DNA of 64,000 nucleotides, from the NCBI GenBank assembly GCA_937975765.1, contig CALJUR010000102.1, positions 1 to 64,000 on the forward strand. Reading direction: 5' to 3'. How positions within the stretch are numbered: position 1 is the stretch's first letter; the number at the start of each line of letters is the position of its first letter. A program made the position numbers and the translations under genes. Shown one piece after another: positions 8,478-17,482 of this stretch. The DNA is from an uncultured Myxococcales bacterium (GTDB lineage: Bacteria; Myxococcota_A; UBA9042; DTJE01). The notes under the pieces were generated by a model that saw only the letters and a program-made list of their open reading frames with translations, had not been told where the DNA came from and searched no databases.

Positions 8478-8503
8478 GGCACCCTCTACGTCGGCAGGAA
8501 GTC

Positions 8504-9859
8504 CTACTGCGGCTGCGCGATCATCAGGTACACGTCGATCACGGCCGCCTCCGCCGCGCCGCTCGCCTGGTAGGCCAGCGCCACGCCGCCCGAGTTCACG
8601 TCCGGGAACTTCGTCCACAGGCCCCGGTCGTCCGCGTTGGTACCGGCCACCAGCAGGGAGAGCAGGTCGCCGCACAGCGTCGAGGCGTACCAGTTGTTGG
8701 TCCCATCGAGGACCGGAATGCACAGCCCGCCGCCCGTCGCATCGATCGGTACGTCGTTCAGGTAGCCGTCCACGTTGCCGTTCGGACCGATGTCGATCTT
8801 CAGGCCTGCCGGGTCCGGGTCCGCGGTTGCCACGATGGCCCAGGCGTCCAGCACGAGGGCGTCCGCCGGGATGGTGTACGTGGTGTCGTGCGCGTTGCCG
8901 TCCGCCGGGCCCGAGATGCGCACCCGCTTGATCTGCGCGAACATCGCGGTGGTCATCTGGGAGTCTTCCGGGACTCCGGTCGTGCCGGCCAGCGTCGCGA
9001 TCGAGTGCGGGACGAGCGGGACGACGGGTTCCATCGCGACGGACCACGCGCCCGACGCCTTCAGGAACTTGCCCGCGGCAGCGTCGCCGGTGGCCGGGGC
9101 GGGCACCATCCCCTTCGCCCCTCCCGACCCAGTGTCGCCCGTGAAGGCCAGCATCTCATGCCACGCGCCGTCCGCGACCAGTACCTTCCCTGCCGCCCCG
9201 TCGCCGGCGGCCGGCGCCGGCACCACCCCCTTCGCTCCGCCAGCGCCGCTGTCCCCGGTGAAGGCGGTTGTGGCCGCGATCATGGACTCGCGCAACCCCC
9301 CTTCGACCGTCGTCGCCGTGAAGTAGCCCGGGGCCGCGTCTTCGATGCCGATCAGGGAAGCTCCGACGCCGTTCTGGGTGCTCGCCAGCAGGCTGTAGGT
9401 GGCGTCGTCTCCAGGGTCCGCGATCTTCAGCCATCGCCCGGTGCCACTCGTCGGCGTCACGATGGTGTTGTTGTTCCCGGACGCACTCGATGCAGCGTCG
9501 AACTGGTACAGCGCCGCGCCGGAGGTCGGGCCGGCGTCCACGAGGCAGATCTGGTTGTCCGCCCTCGCGGTCGCGCCGGTCGCCGGGATCGCCTTCAGGG
9601 CCGTGATGTCCGCGACGGGCGAGTGGACGTTCCCCAGCACGCCGGAGAAGGTGGTGTCGGCGGCGTCCACCCAGTTCATCAGGGTCGGCAGGTGCGTGCG
9701 CATGGCCTGCTGGGTCGCGGGCACCTCGAAGACCAGCTTCGCGGCGGCGGCGACCTGGGCGTCCGTGAAGGTGTCGGCGGCGGCGGCCGCGGGTGCGGCC
9801 AGCACGATGGCGGCGACGGCGGCCGCCAGCAGGGCGATGATCCGGTTCTTGGTCTTCAT
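8504..9859 (-). CDS. Tail-fibre/collar-like protein with N-terminal signal peptide
   Basis: This 451-residue protein starts at 9859, where GGAGG precedes the ATG. Its N-terminus (KTKNR, then a run of Ala/Ile/Leu/Val ending AAAAAD) is a convincing Sec signal peptide. The middle holds two copies of a phage fibre repeat (FTGDSGAGGAKGVVPAPAAGD and FTGDTGSGGAKGMVPAPATGD, each followed by AAGK.L...GAW). The C-terminal 150 residues resemble a beta-rich tip domain. Fibre repeats fit a receptor-binding protein, but a signal peptide is unexpected for a virion protein assembled in the cytoplasm. It may instead be secreted or surface-displayed. Confidence 0.7.
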   Translation of the reverse strand: MKTKNRIIALLAAAVAAIVLAAPAAAAADTFTDAQVAAAAKLVFEVPATQQAMRTHLPTLMNWVDAADTTFSGVLGNVHSPVADITALKAIPATGATARADNQICLVDAGPTSGAALYQFDAASSASGNNNTIVTPTSGTGRWLKIADPGDDATYSLLASTQNGVGASLIGIEDAAPGYFTATTVEGGLRESMIAATTAFTGDSGAGGAKGVVPAPAAGDGAAGKVLVADGAWHEMLAFTGDTGSGGAKGMVPAPATGDAAAGKFLKASGAWSVAMEPVVPLVPHSIATLAGTTGVPEDSQMTTAMFAQIKRVRISGPADGNAHDTTYTIPADALVLDAWAIVATADPDPAGLKIDIGPNGNVDGYLNDVPIDATGGGLCIPVLDGTNNWYASTLCGDLLSLLVAGTNADDRGLWTKFPDVNSGGVALAYQASGAAEAAVIDVYLMIAQPQ

Positions 9860-10087
9860 GGTCCGATCCTCCTCGTTTCCAGGCTTGGGCTCATGCCGGG
9901 AAGAGGAGGGGACCCGCCCGTTCCTCTTCCGCGAGAAGGCAGTCCAGGGGTGGCGCAACACGTCGCGCGACCTGCCTGTCTGCTCTCGCTTCCGAGGACT
10001 CGGGCCTAGAAGGCGCTGGTCCTTGGAGTTCGAACGAATGGTACCGCCGCCGGGCGCCAGGCGTCAACCGCGGCGAGCAGGCTCGCG

Positions 10088-11143
10088 TCACGCTCGCGGG
10101 AACGTGACCTTCGCGTTCAGGTACCGAATCCCGCTCAGGTCGGCCTTCGCAAACGCCCCAGCCGACTCCTGCCAGGTCGTGAAGGCAATGGTGTAGCTCT
10201 TGAGCATTTCCCCTCCCGAGGATCCGGTCATCGAATCCAGGATCGGGTTGACCACGAACGGGGTGGTCAGCGCGCCATAAGCGCCAACGGTCTGCACCGT
10301 GGCCTCGACCAGGGGAGAAACGCCATCCGGGATCATCCTTGCCGGGATCTCCAGGGTGACGGCATAGGCGCCCTCGGCGCTTCGCGCGATGCTCGTAGCC
10401 ACGTGGATGCTCGGGTTGCTGACACGCTCAACGATATCCTCGAGGGAACCGTCCGCGCTGCCCTTCGCAGTGACCTGGTACTCGTTCACGCCGCCGACGT
10501 AGGGCGACAGGAACTCCCGCGCGTCGAACACGCAGTTCGCCGGGATGACGTGCGGCGCCGAGTCCGCCGTCACCAGCACCGACGCCAGCACCACGTCGCC
10601 CAGCGTAGGGTCCGGTGCCACCGGGCTCGCCGCCGGCGTGCCGGGGATCGCCACGACCAGCACCCCCTCGCCGTACCGCGCCGGCAGGTTCTGCGTGCTC
10701 TTCGACCCGTCCGCCAGCATCACCTGCCGCGTCGCGTAGTCCGCCAGCGCCCCGGCCGGCCGCGCCACGATCAGGTCGTACCGATTGTTCGTGCTGTCGG
10801 GTGCCTCCAGCGTCACCCAGGACTCCGCCTCGCCCGAGTTGCACACGATGGGCGAGATCGCCAGGTTGCCCGCCACGTCCTGCGCCAGGCTGTAGTACAG
10901 CGCCAGGCCGGTCTCGACGTGCAGCAGGCCCTCGACCGTCGCGCTGGGCGTCACCGCCATCCCGGACACCACCCCGGAGTCCTTCGTGCCGTCCGCCTTC
11001 CTGCACAGCAGGTCGCCCAGCAGGTCCAGCAGCGTGTCCCGCGGATACGACCCCAGCTGCTGCAGCTTCAGCGCCGTCACCAGCTCGCCGAAGGTCGAAT
11101 CCCCGCTCACGTAGGGGTACGAAAACCGATGCTCCATGCCCAT
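10088..11143 (-). CDS. Phage tail structural protein, probable fibre-proximal
   Basis: This 351-residue protein starts at 11143 with GGAGGAGAT upstream. Its N-terminal part carries segments typical of phage baseplate-associated proteins (GLLHVETGLALYY, then STNNRYDLIVARPAG). The C-terminal part is beta-rich with a repeat-like layout. No catalytic motif is seen. It lies directly after the baseplate genes and before the fibre protein, so a role linking baseplate to fibre is inferred. Confidence 0.6.
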   Translation of the reverse strand: MGMEHRFSYPYVSGDSTFGELVTALKLQQLGSYPRDTLLDLLGDLLCRKADGTKDSGVVSGMAVTPSATVEGLLHVETGLALYYSLAQDVAGNLAISPIVCNSGEAESWVTLEAPDSTNNRYDLIVARPAGALADYATRQVMLADGSKSTQNLPARYGEGVLVVAIPGTPAASPVAPDPTLGDVVLASVLVTADSAPHVIPANCVFDAREFLSPYVGGVNEYQVTAKGSADGSLEDIVERVSNPSIHVATSIARSAEGAYAVTLEIPARMIPDGVSPLVEATVQTVGAYGALTTPFVVNPILDSMTGSSGGEMLKSYTIAFTTWQESAGAFAKADLSGIRYLNAKVTFPRA

Positions 11144-11158
11144 GCTCGATCTCCTCCA

Positions 11159-12223
11159 TCAGCCCAGGTGGGCCGCTTCCTCCATGCCCCATACCGACGC
11201 CGCCGACTTCGCCGCCTCCACCCTGGCCGCCACGCGCACCGCGTCCGTCCGCACGCCGCTCTGCCCGAAGTCGTACTCCTCGCCGTCGAACGCCGTCGCG
11301 CCGGCGACCGGGGCCACCGCCGCGGTCAGCCCCGCGTACGCGCCATGCCCGTGCACGCCGGCCGCGTCCGACGCGTACCAGAACTGCACCCCCCCAACCT
11401 CAGGAGGGATCAACACCAGGAACCGGTTCGCCACGTGCGCGCCACCGAACACCCGCGCTCCCGCGTTCGCCGCCGACAGGTCCCAATCCCCGCCGGCGTA
11501 CCAGGTCCCCGCGAACGCCGCGACCTCCAGGGAGTTCAGCACCCGCGCCTCGGGAATCGCCGCCTGCGCCGCCCGCCGGATGGCCGCCAGGCTCACCGTG
11601 TCAGCCACCGCCCTGAACCGGTCCCGGAACTGCTCGGCCGTTTCTCCGGGCTGCGGCGCCAGCCCGCGACCCTTCCCTGCCGCCTGCAGGTCGGGTGACT
11701 CCCCGCCCGCCAGGCCCACGCCCGTGGCCTCGCCGCCCGCGACGACGCCGGCGTCCAGCACCGTGCCGATCACGGTCGAATCCCACAGGGGACCGGGGAC
11801 GTCCTGCACCGGCGTCCGCACGCCCAGCACCACGCCCGGCAGCAGGTTGGCCTGCCAGGAACGCGCCAGCGACTGCACCTGGACCGTCTTCGCACCGACG
11901 TCGTCCTTCGCCCATTCCGCGTCGTCCAGGGTCACCACCCGCTCGCCGTTCCGGTCCCACAGGACGGTTCCCGCCCGCAGGGCCCCGGCCACCGTGCCGG
12001 TGCGCACCAGGCTCGCCCACCCCGAGGCCTGCGCCCCCAGGCCGGCCGTCCCGGGCGCCAGGCCGTTGAAGGTCCTGGCCACGGCCTGCGACGCTCGCTC
12101 GCCCAGCACCGTGAACGCGTGCAGCAGCTCCCCGCCCGAACCGGCCAGCAGGGGCTCGATGTAGTCCTCCGGCAGGACCGATCGCAGTAGGCTCAACAGC
12201 TCCTCGCGCGTCCGGGCTTCCAC
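11159..12223 (-). CDS. Putative phage baseplate/tail protein
   Basis: This 354-residue protein begins at a GTG at 12223 with GGGAGGA upstream, 13 bases after the stop of the baseplate J gene. The N-terminus (REELLSLLRSVLPEDYIEPLL) resembles the helical start of proteins that follow baseplate J in Mu-like phages (gp48/DUF2313 position). The remainder is Ala/Gly/Val-rich and unfamiliar. Identity as a baseplate wedge partner rests on gene order. The ORF extending to 12301 uses codons inside the baseplate J gene and is not preferred. Confidence 0.6.
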   Translation of the reverse strand: MEARTREELLSLLRSVLPEDYIEPLLAGSGGELLHAFTVLGERASQAVARTFNGLAPGTAGLGAQASGWASLVRTGTVAGALRAGTVLWDRNGERVVTLDDAEWAKDDVGAKTVQVQSLARSWQANLLPGVVLGVRTPVQDVPGPLWDSTVIGTVLDAGVVAGGEATGVGLAGGESPDLQAAGKGRGLAPQPGETAEQFRDRFRAVADTVSLAAIRRAAQAAIPEARVLNSLEVAAFAGTWYAGGDWDLSAANAGARVFGGAHVANRFLVLIPPEVGGVQFWYASDAAGVHGHGAYAGLTAAVAPVAGATAFDGEEYDFGQSGVRTDAVRVAARVEAAKSAASVWGMEEAAHLG

Positions 12224-12236
12224 GCTCGCGTCCTCC

Positions 12237-13373
12237 CTACAGCGGGTTGACGAGGATGCTGTCGGCGGAGCACCGCAGCAGCTCGTCGTCGTCGGGTTCA
12301 ACGTCCGCCGTCGGCAGCAGGACTTCCACCGACCCCTGCACCACGTCGCGGTCCTGCCGCACCACCTCGTAGATCGCGTCCCGCTTCAGCGTCTCGCCCA
12401 CCCGCAGGCCGTTGACCAGCGCGGCGACCGCGGCGCGGATCCGCGCGGCTGCCTCCAGGGTGTTCGCGCCCGCGCGCAGCCGGAACCGCAGCGACACCTG
12501 CACGTCCGTCGAGACCGCGGCGATCACCTCGACGACCTCGCCCGCGGCCGCCCACTCGTCCATCCCGGCCGCCACCGCCGCCGCCAGAGTCGCGTTGGCC
12601 TGGCCGGACCGGTCGGCGATCGCTACCCTCGCCCAGCGGGTTCGCACGTCCCCGGTCACCGGGTCGGCGAGGTCCTGCGTCGAGGCCACCGCCATGCCCA
12701 CGCCCGACACCTGCCGGGCGCCGAACTCGATCGCGCCGAGGGTGCCGCGCCGCAGGGCCTGCACGGACAGCCGCGCCCGCCCCCGGTAGTCGACGTCGCT
12801 CTCGCGCTCCTGGCCGCCTGCGAACTTCGCCTCGTTCGTGACCGTCAGCGCCGCATCGAACAGGCTGTCGCGCGCCCGGGTCAGCTTGCCCGCCGCCACG
12901 TTCCCGCCCGGTCCGGCCACCACCGCCAGGGCCTCCACCTCCACCGACGTCTGCCCGATGACCATGGGCGCCTCCGCGATGCTGGCGACCTCGATTCCCA
13001 GGTCCGTCGCGACCCGGGTCCCGGCCGGGATGACACCCGCCAGCAGCGAGCCCGTCGACCGCGAGAACTTCAGCAGCCCGCGCGCCGCCGTCGCGTCCTG
13101 CCGCATCAGGGGATCGTTCGTCGCCGGGTCGATGTAGTGGTCGTGCACGTACCGGTCCAGGGCGGCGTCCTTCGCCGTTTCCAGCATCGCGTCCCGCACC
13201 CCGATCCCGACCTGGCGCACCACCTCCTCCGCCACCGTCGCGGCCGCGGCCGCCATCGCGTTGGCGTCGGTGCCGGGCGTCCGGAAGACCAGGTCCGTCA
13301 GGCTCGTGTTGCGCGAGATCGCCTCGCGGACGAACAGGTTGAAGAACTCGTCGAACCGAGGCAGATCAGCCAC
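12237..13373 (-). CDS. Baseplate J-like protein (Mu gp47 / P2 gpJ type)
   Basis: This 378-residue protein matches the baseplate J family (PF04865), a wedge component at the distal end of contractile tails. Recognisable features are an N-terminal helical region with VRDAMLETAKDAALDRYVHDHY, a central STGSLLAGVIPAGTRVATD, the conserved ERESDVDYRGRARLSVQAL and a C-terminal beta-rich domain. Length fits the family. Its stop lies 13 bases before the next gene and its start overlaps the upstream gene by 8 bases, as in a phage structural operon. Confidence 0.88.
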   Translation of the reverse strand: MADLPRFDEFFNLFVREAISRNTSLTDLVFRTPGTDANAMAAAAATVAEEVVRQVGIGVRDAMLETAKDAALDRYVHDHYIDPATNDPLMRQDATAARGLLKFSRSTGSLLAGVIPAGTRVATDLGIEVASIAEAPMVIGQTSVEVEALAVVAGPGGNVAAGKLTRARDSLFDAALTVTNEAKFAGGQERESDVDYRGRARLSVQALRRGTLGAIEFGARQVSGVGMAVASTQDLADPVTGDVRTRWARVAIADRSGQANATLAAAVAAGMDEWAAAGEVVEVIAAVSTDVQVSLRFRLRAGANTLEAAARIRAAVAALVNGLRVGETLKRDAIYEVVRQDRDVVQGSVEVLLPTADVEPDDDELLRCSADSILVNPL

Positions 13374-14202
13374 CGGACACCTCCCACCCGTCGGTCCCGC
13401 CCGCGGTCACCGACACCACGCCCAGGCGGCCGTGCCGCACCCGCGCCGAGATCACCAGCAGCCCCTTCGGCGACAGGTAGGCTGTGACCTTCGCCTCCTG
13501 CACCCCGTGGATGGCCAGCAGGGCCTGCTGCCCGTCCCGGGCGATCCGCTGCAGCCGGTGCATCGTGCCCGCCGACTTCAGGTCCGGGGCCACGCCCCAC
13601 TCCGGCACGTGCGCCCACGTCCCCGCCACCGTGGCCAGCGTCCGCAGGATGACCTTGCGCAGGGTCTCCACGGACATCGACCCCTCGTAGTCGCCGCTGT
13701 CCTGCACCGGGATCGTGCCGGCCCCGCGCCCGCTGACCGGGTTGCGCAGGTCCCGCAGGGGCTCGTACGACCTGGCCGAGATCGCCGCCGCCTGGCTGAT
13801 GCCGATCGCGTCGACGCTCGACTCCACGATCCCGGACCCGGCCACGTCCCGGATCGCCGACGCGGCCGTCAGCCGCACGATGCGCCCCAGGGGCGCCGTC
13901 GGCCCGGCGAACCGCAGCCGGACCTGGTCGGCGTGCCCGGATACCGGCTCCACTCGCAGCAGCGCCGGCATCCGGGCACCGTCCAGCCGCACCGCCGACC
14001 AGTTGCCCAGCCACAGCGCGTCCTCCGGGTCGTACCGCGACTCCGCGACCACCCCGATCGTGAACAGCACCACGATCGACTGCTCGCTCTCGTTCCAGGC
14101 CAGCTCGGCCCGGGTCGGGACGACAGGCTCCATCGACAGCAGCAGGACGCGCGGAGCGCCGCCGGCGACGGGGACCTCGGAAGTCGGAAGCGCGATCGCC
14201 AC
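13366..14202 (-). CDS. Putative baseplate wedge protein with gp25-like region
   Basis: This 278-residue protein carries, in its C-terminal half, a segment of the type found in gp25/gpW-like wedge proteins (LRKVILRTLATVAGTWAHVPEWG, then a beta-rich end GLLVISARVRHG). The N-terminal half is an extra domain of unknown type. In P2 and Mu the gp25-like gene directly precedes baseplate J, exactly as here. The 8-base overlap with baseplate J supports co-translation. Family assignment is moderately supported; the fusion with an N-terminal domain is unusual. Confidence 0.62.
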   Translation of the reverse strand: MAIALPTSEVPVAGGAPRVLLLSMEPVVPTRAELAWNESEQSIVVLFTIGVVAESRYDPEDALWLGNWSAVRLDGARMPALLRVEPVSGHADQVRLRFAGPTAPLGRIVRLTAASAIRDVAGSGIVESSVDAIGISQAAAISARSYEPLRDLRNPVSGRGAGTIPVQDSGDYEGSMSVETLRKVILRTLATVAGTWAHVPEWGVAPDLKSAGTMHRLQRIARDGQQALLAIHGVQEAKVTAYLSPKGLLVISARVRHGRLGVVSVTAGGTDGWEVSGG

Positions 14203-14214
14203 GGTTCACCCCTG

Positions 14215-15162
14215 CTACGGCGTCGGCGACGACGGGAAGAACGTGTCGCCGACCACGATGAAGTTCTGGTCGTCGTCCTCCGCCTTGTCCGCCAGCCCCG
14301 TGTCCGCCTGCCACACGCCGTTGAACCACCCCAGCGTCCGGGCCAGGGTGTAGTCCCGGAACAGCAGCGGGATCGGCACCCAGCCCGACGTGTCGCGCTC
14401 CAGCAGCGATCCCGACACGTAGGCCGCCTGCATCATCCCGGTGCAGCACTCGTTGTGCGACGTCCCGGCCGCGTTCACGGCCCGCCCCGCCCGGGCCGAC
14501 GCGATGCAGGCCCACCGGTTCGCGTTGTTGTCCAAGACCGGCACGCCCACGAAGAACTGGTGCGGCTTCGCGTAGTCCGGGTTCACCCAGAACGCGTGCC
14601 CGGCGGCGACCGTCCCGTTCCAGGACGCGGTCAGGCCGTCGTCCAGCGCCAGCAGGAACGAACACCCCGAGCGCGCGCCCGCGACCATCCGGTCGCACAC
14701 CGCCAGGTGCAGGCCCGACGCCGCCAGGTTCGTGTTCGACGCCGAGGGGCCCTTCACGTTGATCAGGCCCGTGGACAGCGACGCGCCGAAGTTCTTGTTC
14801 GTGCTGTTCCACCCGCCGTCCCGCGCGAACGCCGCGAACAGGCCCGGGCCCGCGATGGCCTCGCCGCCGACCACGCCGCCGACCGTCGAGGCCCCCGACG
14901 TGTTCCGCGCCGCGATCAGCAGCTGCCACCTCGAGGCGTCGCCCCACGGGTCGGCCGGCTGGATGACCACGTAGCTGTTGTCCGCCGGCGCCGCGTCGTT
15001 CGCCCACGTCGCCGACGAGTCCACGATCGTCAGGCGGCCCGAGAACGAGTTCGCCGGCAGGAACGTGTTGATGAACTCCTTGATCCAGTAGAGCGCGCGG
15101 GTGGAGTTCGTCCCGCCCGTCACGATCGACTTCTGCGCCTTGCGATCCGTCAGCACGCTCAT
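14215..15162 (-). CDS. Hypothetical virion-associated protein
   Basis: This 315-residue protein has an ATG preceded by a strong GGAGG (in GGAGGATAGGTC). It is rich in Gly, Ala, Ser, Asn and Trp with several Cys residues (NECCTGMM near residue 246) and looks like a beta-rich structural or receptor-binding protein. No family was recognised. It lies between the gpV-like spike gene and the wedge gene, so it is probably a virion component. It has no signal peptide or membrane helix. Confidence 0.58.
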   Translation of the reverse strand: MSVLTDRKAQKSIVTGGTNSTRALYWIKEFINTFLPANSFSGRLTIVDSSATWANDAAPADNSYVVIQPADPWGDASRWQLLIAARNTSGASTVGGVVGGEAIAGPGLFAAFARDGGWNSTNKNFGASLSTGLINVKGPSASNTNLAASGLHLAVCDRMVAGARSGCSFLLALDDGLTASWNGTVAAGHAFWVNPDYAKPHQFFVGVPVLDNNANRWACIASARAGRAVNAAGTSHNECCTGMMQAAYVSGSLLERDTSGWVPIPLLFRDYTLARTLGWFNGVWQADTGLADKAEDDDQNFIVVGDTFFPSSPTP

Positions 15163-15165
15163 GAC

Positions 15166-15255
15166 CTATCCTCCAATCACCAGTTTCGGGGCCGGCAGGG
15201 CCGGCGGTGCCTTCGCCAACGCCGGCGACGCGCTCACGGTCAACGCCCTCGCCAC
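15166..15255 (-). CDS. Possible 29-residue peptide between spike and structural genes
   Basis: A GTG at 15255 starts immediately after the stop of the spike gene and a 29-codon frame (VARALTVSASPALAKAPP...) runs to a TAG at 15166. The next gene's GGAGG overlaps its end. It is Ala/Pro-rich with no known motif. Its only support is tight packing between two genes, so it may be merely spacer. Confidence 0.25.
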   Translation of the reverse strand: MARALTVSASPALAKAPPALPAPKLVIGG

Positions 15256-15256
15256 C

Positions 15257-15952
15257 TCACACCCCCGTTTCCTCGGACTGCGTCCGGGACTTCGCGTACT
15301 TCGACGCCGGCTTGTTGTTGCTGATGTCGGTGGCCACGCTGTTCCAGCTCGCGGCATTCCCGGGCACCGCGGACGTGGCCGTGACCGTCGAATCCCCCGT
15401 CTGCACGCCCGCCACGTTGACGACGTGCGTGTGCGCCACGACCAGGTTCTTCATCGAGTTCAGGATGCTCTTCAGCTCGTTCCAGCACGTCAGTGGGTTC
15501 GACGACTCCCACGGCCCCAGCTCCACCCGCGGCGCGTCGAACGACACCACGCCATCCCCGGTCACCTTGAACCGGATGTGCTTGTCCTTCTGCGCCACCA
15601 CCCACAGCGACTCCGGCTCGTCCTGCGCCTCCTGCGGCAGCGTGTCCTGGTCGTTGTGCATCGGTCCGAACGCCCGCGGCGAACCGTCCAGGTTGCCGTC
15701 CGGCGCCACCACCAGCACCAGGTCGCCCGCCTGCACCGGCACGTAGATCCCGAACCCCGCCCCCGCGAACGCCGGAACCATCTGCGCCCGGTTCGGCAGC
15801 CCGTCCGGCTGCTCCGTCGCGTGCGCCGTCACGTCCACGAAGACGCCGTCCTCGCCCACGTGGACCTCGTCCACCGTGGCCTCGATCACCCACAGCCGCG
15901 GGTCGATGCCCGGGTACGACATGGCCATGGCAGCGCCCGCCCGGTCAGCCAT
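15257..15952 (-). CDS. Baseplate assembly/spike protein (gpV / gp45 type)
   Basis: This 231-residue protein resembles phage baseplate assembly protein V (PF04717), which forms the membrane-piercing spike under the tail hub. The N-terminal OB-fold-like part contains GFGIYVPVQAGDLVLVVAPDGNLDG. The middle holds KDKHIRFKVTGDGVVSFDAPRVELG, and an AHTHVV segment occurs near residue 172. The start overlaps the stop of the hub gene by 8 bases and GGAGG lies just before it. The order hub then spike is that of Mu and P2-like phages. Confidence 0.78.
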   Translation of the reverse strand: MADRAGAAMAMSYPGIDPRLWVIEATVDEVHVGEDGVFVDVTAHATEQPDGLPNRAQMVPAFAGAGFGIYVPVQAGDLVLVVAPDGNLDGSPRAFGPMHNDQDTLPQEAQDEPESLWVVAQKDKHIRFKVTGDGVVSFDAPRVELGPWESSNPLTCWNELKSILNSMKNLVVAHTHVVNVAGVQTGDSTVTATSAVPGNAASWNSVATDISNNKPASKYAKSRTQSEETGV

Positions 15953-17462
15953 TCCCGCCTCCCGCCCCCGCGGCCTTCGACAGGTCCCGCTCGATGCGGG
16001 CCTGCACGTAGTTGATGCCGTGCACCGAACAGGAGTACCCCTCCTCCTCCATCGAGTGCTCGACCTCGTTCACGTACCAGCGACGGCACAGCAGGTCCCG
16101 GGCCTGCGGCGACGCCAGCGAGTGCGCCAGCGCCCGGGCCGCCTCGTTCGACAGCCCGCGGTCCCTCTCCAGGTACGTCGCCAGCTCGCTCTCGCTCATC
16201 GCCAGCAGCCGCTGCCGCAGGCCCACCGCCGCCCCGTCCGGCTCGCCCTCCGCCTCCTGCGCGAACAGCACCTCCACCGGGCTGCCCGCCCGCAGGTCCA
16301 GCAGGTCCGGGTCGTCGTTGTCGCCGCCGAACGACGCCAGGTCCTGCGTCGCGAAGTCCATCCCCATCTCGCCCCGGCCGATCGCCTCGAAGATCTGCGG
16401 CGCGATCGCCTTCAGCTCGTCCACCGAGGTGGCGCCGCTCATCGGCACCACCCGGACCTCCTCCGACGCCCACAGTCCGTTCGGCGACACCTGGCTGGCC
16501 CGGCCGCCGCCCTCCGGGTACCGGTAGCGCAGCGGCTCCTTCCCCTCCAGGCACACCAGCTCGACCGACGGCACCTTCACCCGGTCCAGCCGGCGCTTGA
16601 ACGACAGCGACGCCAGGTTGTACCCCAGCACCATCGTCGGCTGCCGCAGCGTCTCCCCGCTGTCCGACGGGTGCGCCCGCCCCTTCGACGCGAACGACGG
16701 CTCGGTGCCATCGTCCACCGCCCCCTTCTTCCCGATCTCGAACACCCGGTACGAGCGGTCCCCGTCGTCCGAGTAGATGTTCGTCGGGCGCGTCAGCACG
16801 AAGCACGCCGGCGTCATCCCCGCCGGCGCCGGCCACACGTCCGCGAACAGCACGAACCCGTTCATCACCGTCAGGTCGGTCAGCAGATCCCAGTACGACT
16901 CGCCCGGCGACCGCGGCGATCGCGACGCCGCCTTCCCGCTCTTCTTCCCTGCCTTGTGGGTCGCCCCCCGGGTCGCCTTCGTGCTGCCCGGCTCCACGCC
17001 CACCAGGTACAGCGGCACGCCGACCATGGCCGGCAGCGTCGCCAGCACCTCCAGCACCAGGTCCTCGACCGGCCGATCCCAGCCGCCCGCCGCCTGGATG
17101 CCCCGGTACACCTTCGACGGGACCGGCGTGTCCAGCAGGATGCCCGTCCAGTCCCGCGCCCCGAACGAGATGGTGGACCCGCCCTCGTCGTGGCTCTCCA
17201 CCGGCTCGTCCGCGAACCCGCAGAACCGAATGAACTCCGGCCGGATCAGGTCGGAGATGCTCCGCACCGCACCGCGCCCCGTCCCCTGCGCCGCCTCGTT
17301 CGGGGCGACCCCGCCCTCCATCGCCGCCGCGTAGTCGTCCGCCGCCAGCGTCCCCATGTACGCCACGACCGCGATCGACCGGATCGCCTTCACGTCCAGC
17401 GGCAGCACCTCCCACGGGATCGTCACCTGGCACTCGATCCCAATGGAACGGCGACCGAACAT
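15945..17462 (-). CDS. Tail hub protein (late control gpD-like)
   Basis: This 505-residue protein looks like the gpD/gp44 tail hub: an N-terminal beta-domain with STISFGARDWTGILLDTPVP, a central long domain and a C-terminal helical extension. It is the first gene of the leftward structural operon. The ATG at 17462 has no recognisable ribosome-binding site, and the frame closes 45 bases further upstream, near the edge of a tandem hexamer repeat. The 5' end may therefore have been lost or replaced, or the repeat may lie in its leader. Confidence 0.65.
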   Translation of the reverse strand: MFGRRSIGIECQVTIPWEVLPLDVKAIRSIAVVAYMGTLAADDYAAAMEGGVAPNEAAQGTGRGAVRSISDLIRPEFIRFCGFADEPVESHDEGGSTISFGARDWTGILLDTPVPSKVYRGIQAAGGWDRPVEDLVLEVLATLPAMVGVPLYLVGVEPGSTKATRGATHKAGKKSGKAASRSPRSPGESYWDLLTDLTVMNGFVLFADVWPAPAGMTPACFVLTRPTNIYSDDGDRSYRVFEIGKKGAVDDGTEPSFASKGRAHPSDSGETLRQPTMVLGYNLASLSFKRRLDRVKVPSVELVCLEGKEPLRYRYPEGGGRASQVSPNGLWASEEVRVVPMSGATSVDELKAIAPQIFEAIGRGEMGMDFATQDLASFGGDNDDPDLLDLRAGSPVEVLFAQEAEGEPDGAAVGLRQRLLAMSESELATYLERDRGLSNEAARALAHSLASPQARDLLCRRWYVNEVEHSMEEEGYSCSVHGINYVQARIERDLSKAAGAGGGNG

Positions 17463-17482
17463 CGGCGAGGACGGCCAGTCGA

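Noticed and set aside
9860..10087. Small ORF between fibre and tail protein genes
   Set aside because: Only Arg/Pro-rich shadow frames; no ribosome-binding site or family match.
13261..15324. 687-codon plus-strand frame
   Set aside because: Antisense to three baseplate/structural genes; Arg/Pro-rich composition typical of a shadow frame.
5803..17462. Type VI secretion or extracellular injection system
   Set aside because: No sheath, tube, TssJLM, TssK or AAA+ ClpV-like gene; gene order is that of a phage baseplate with an adjacent endolysin.
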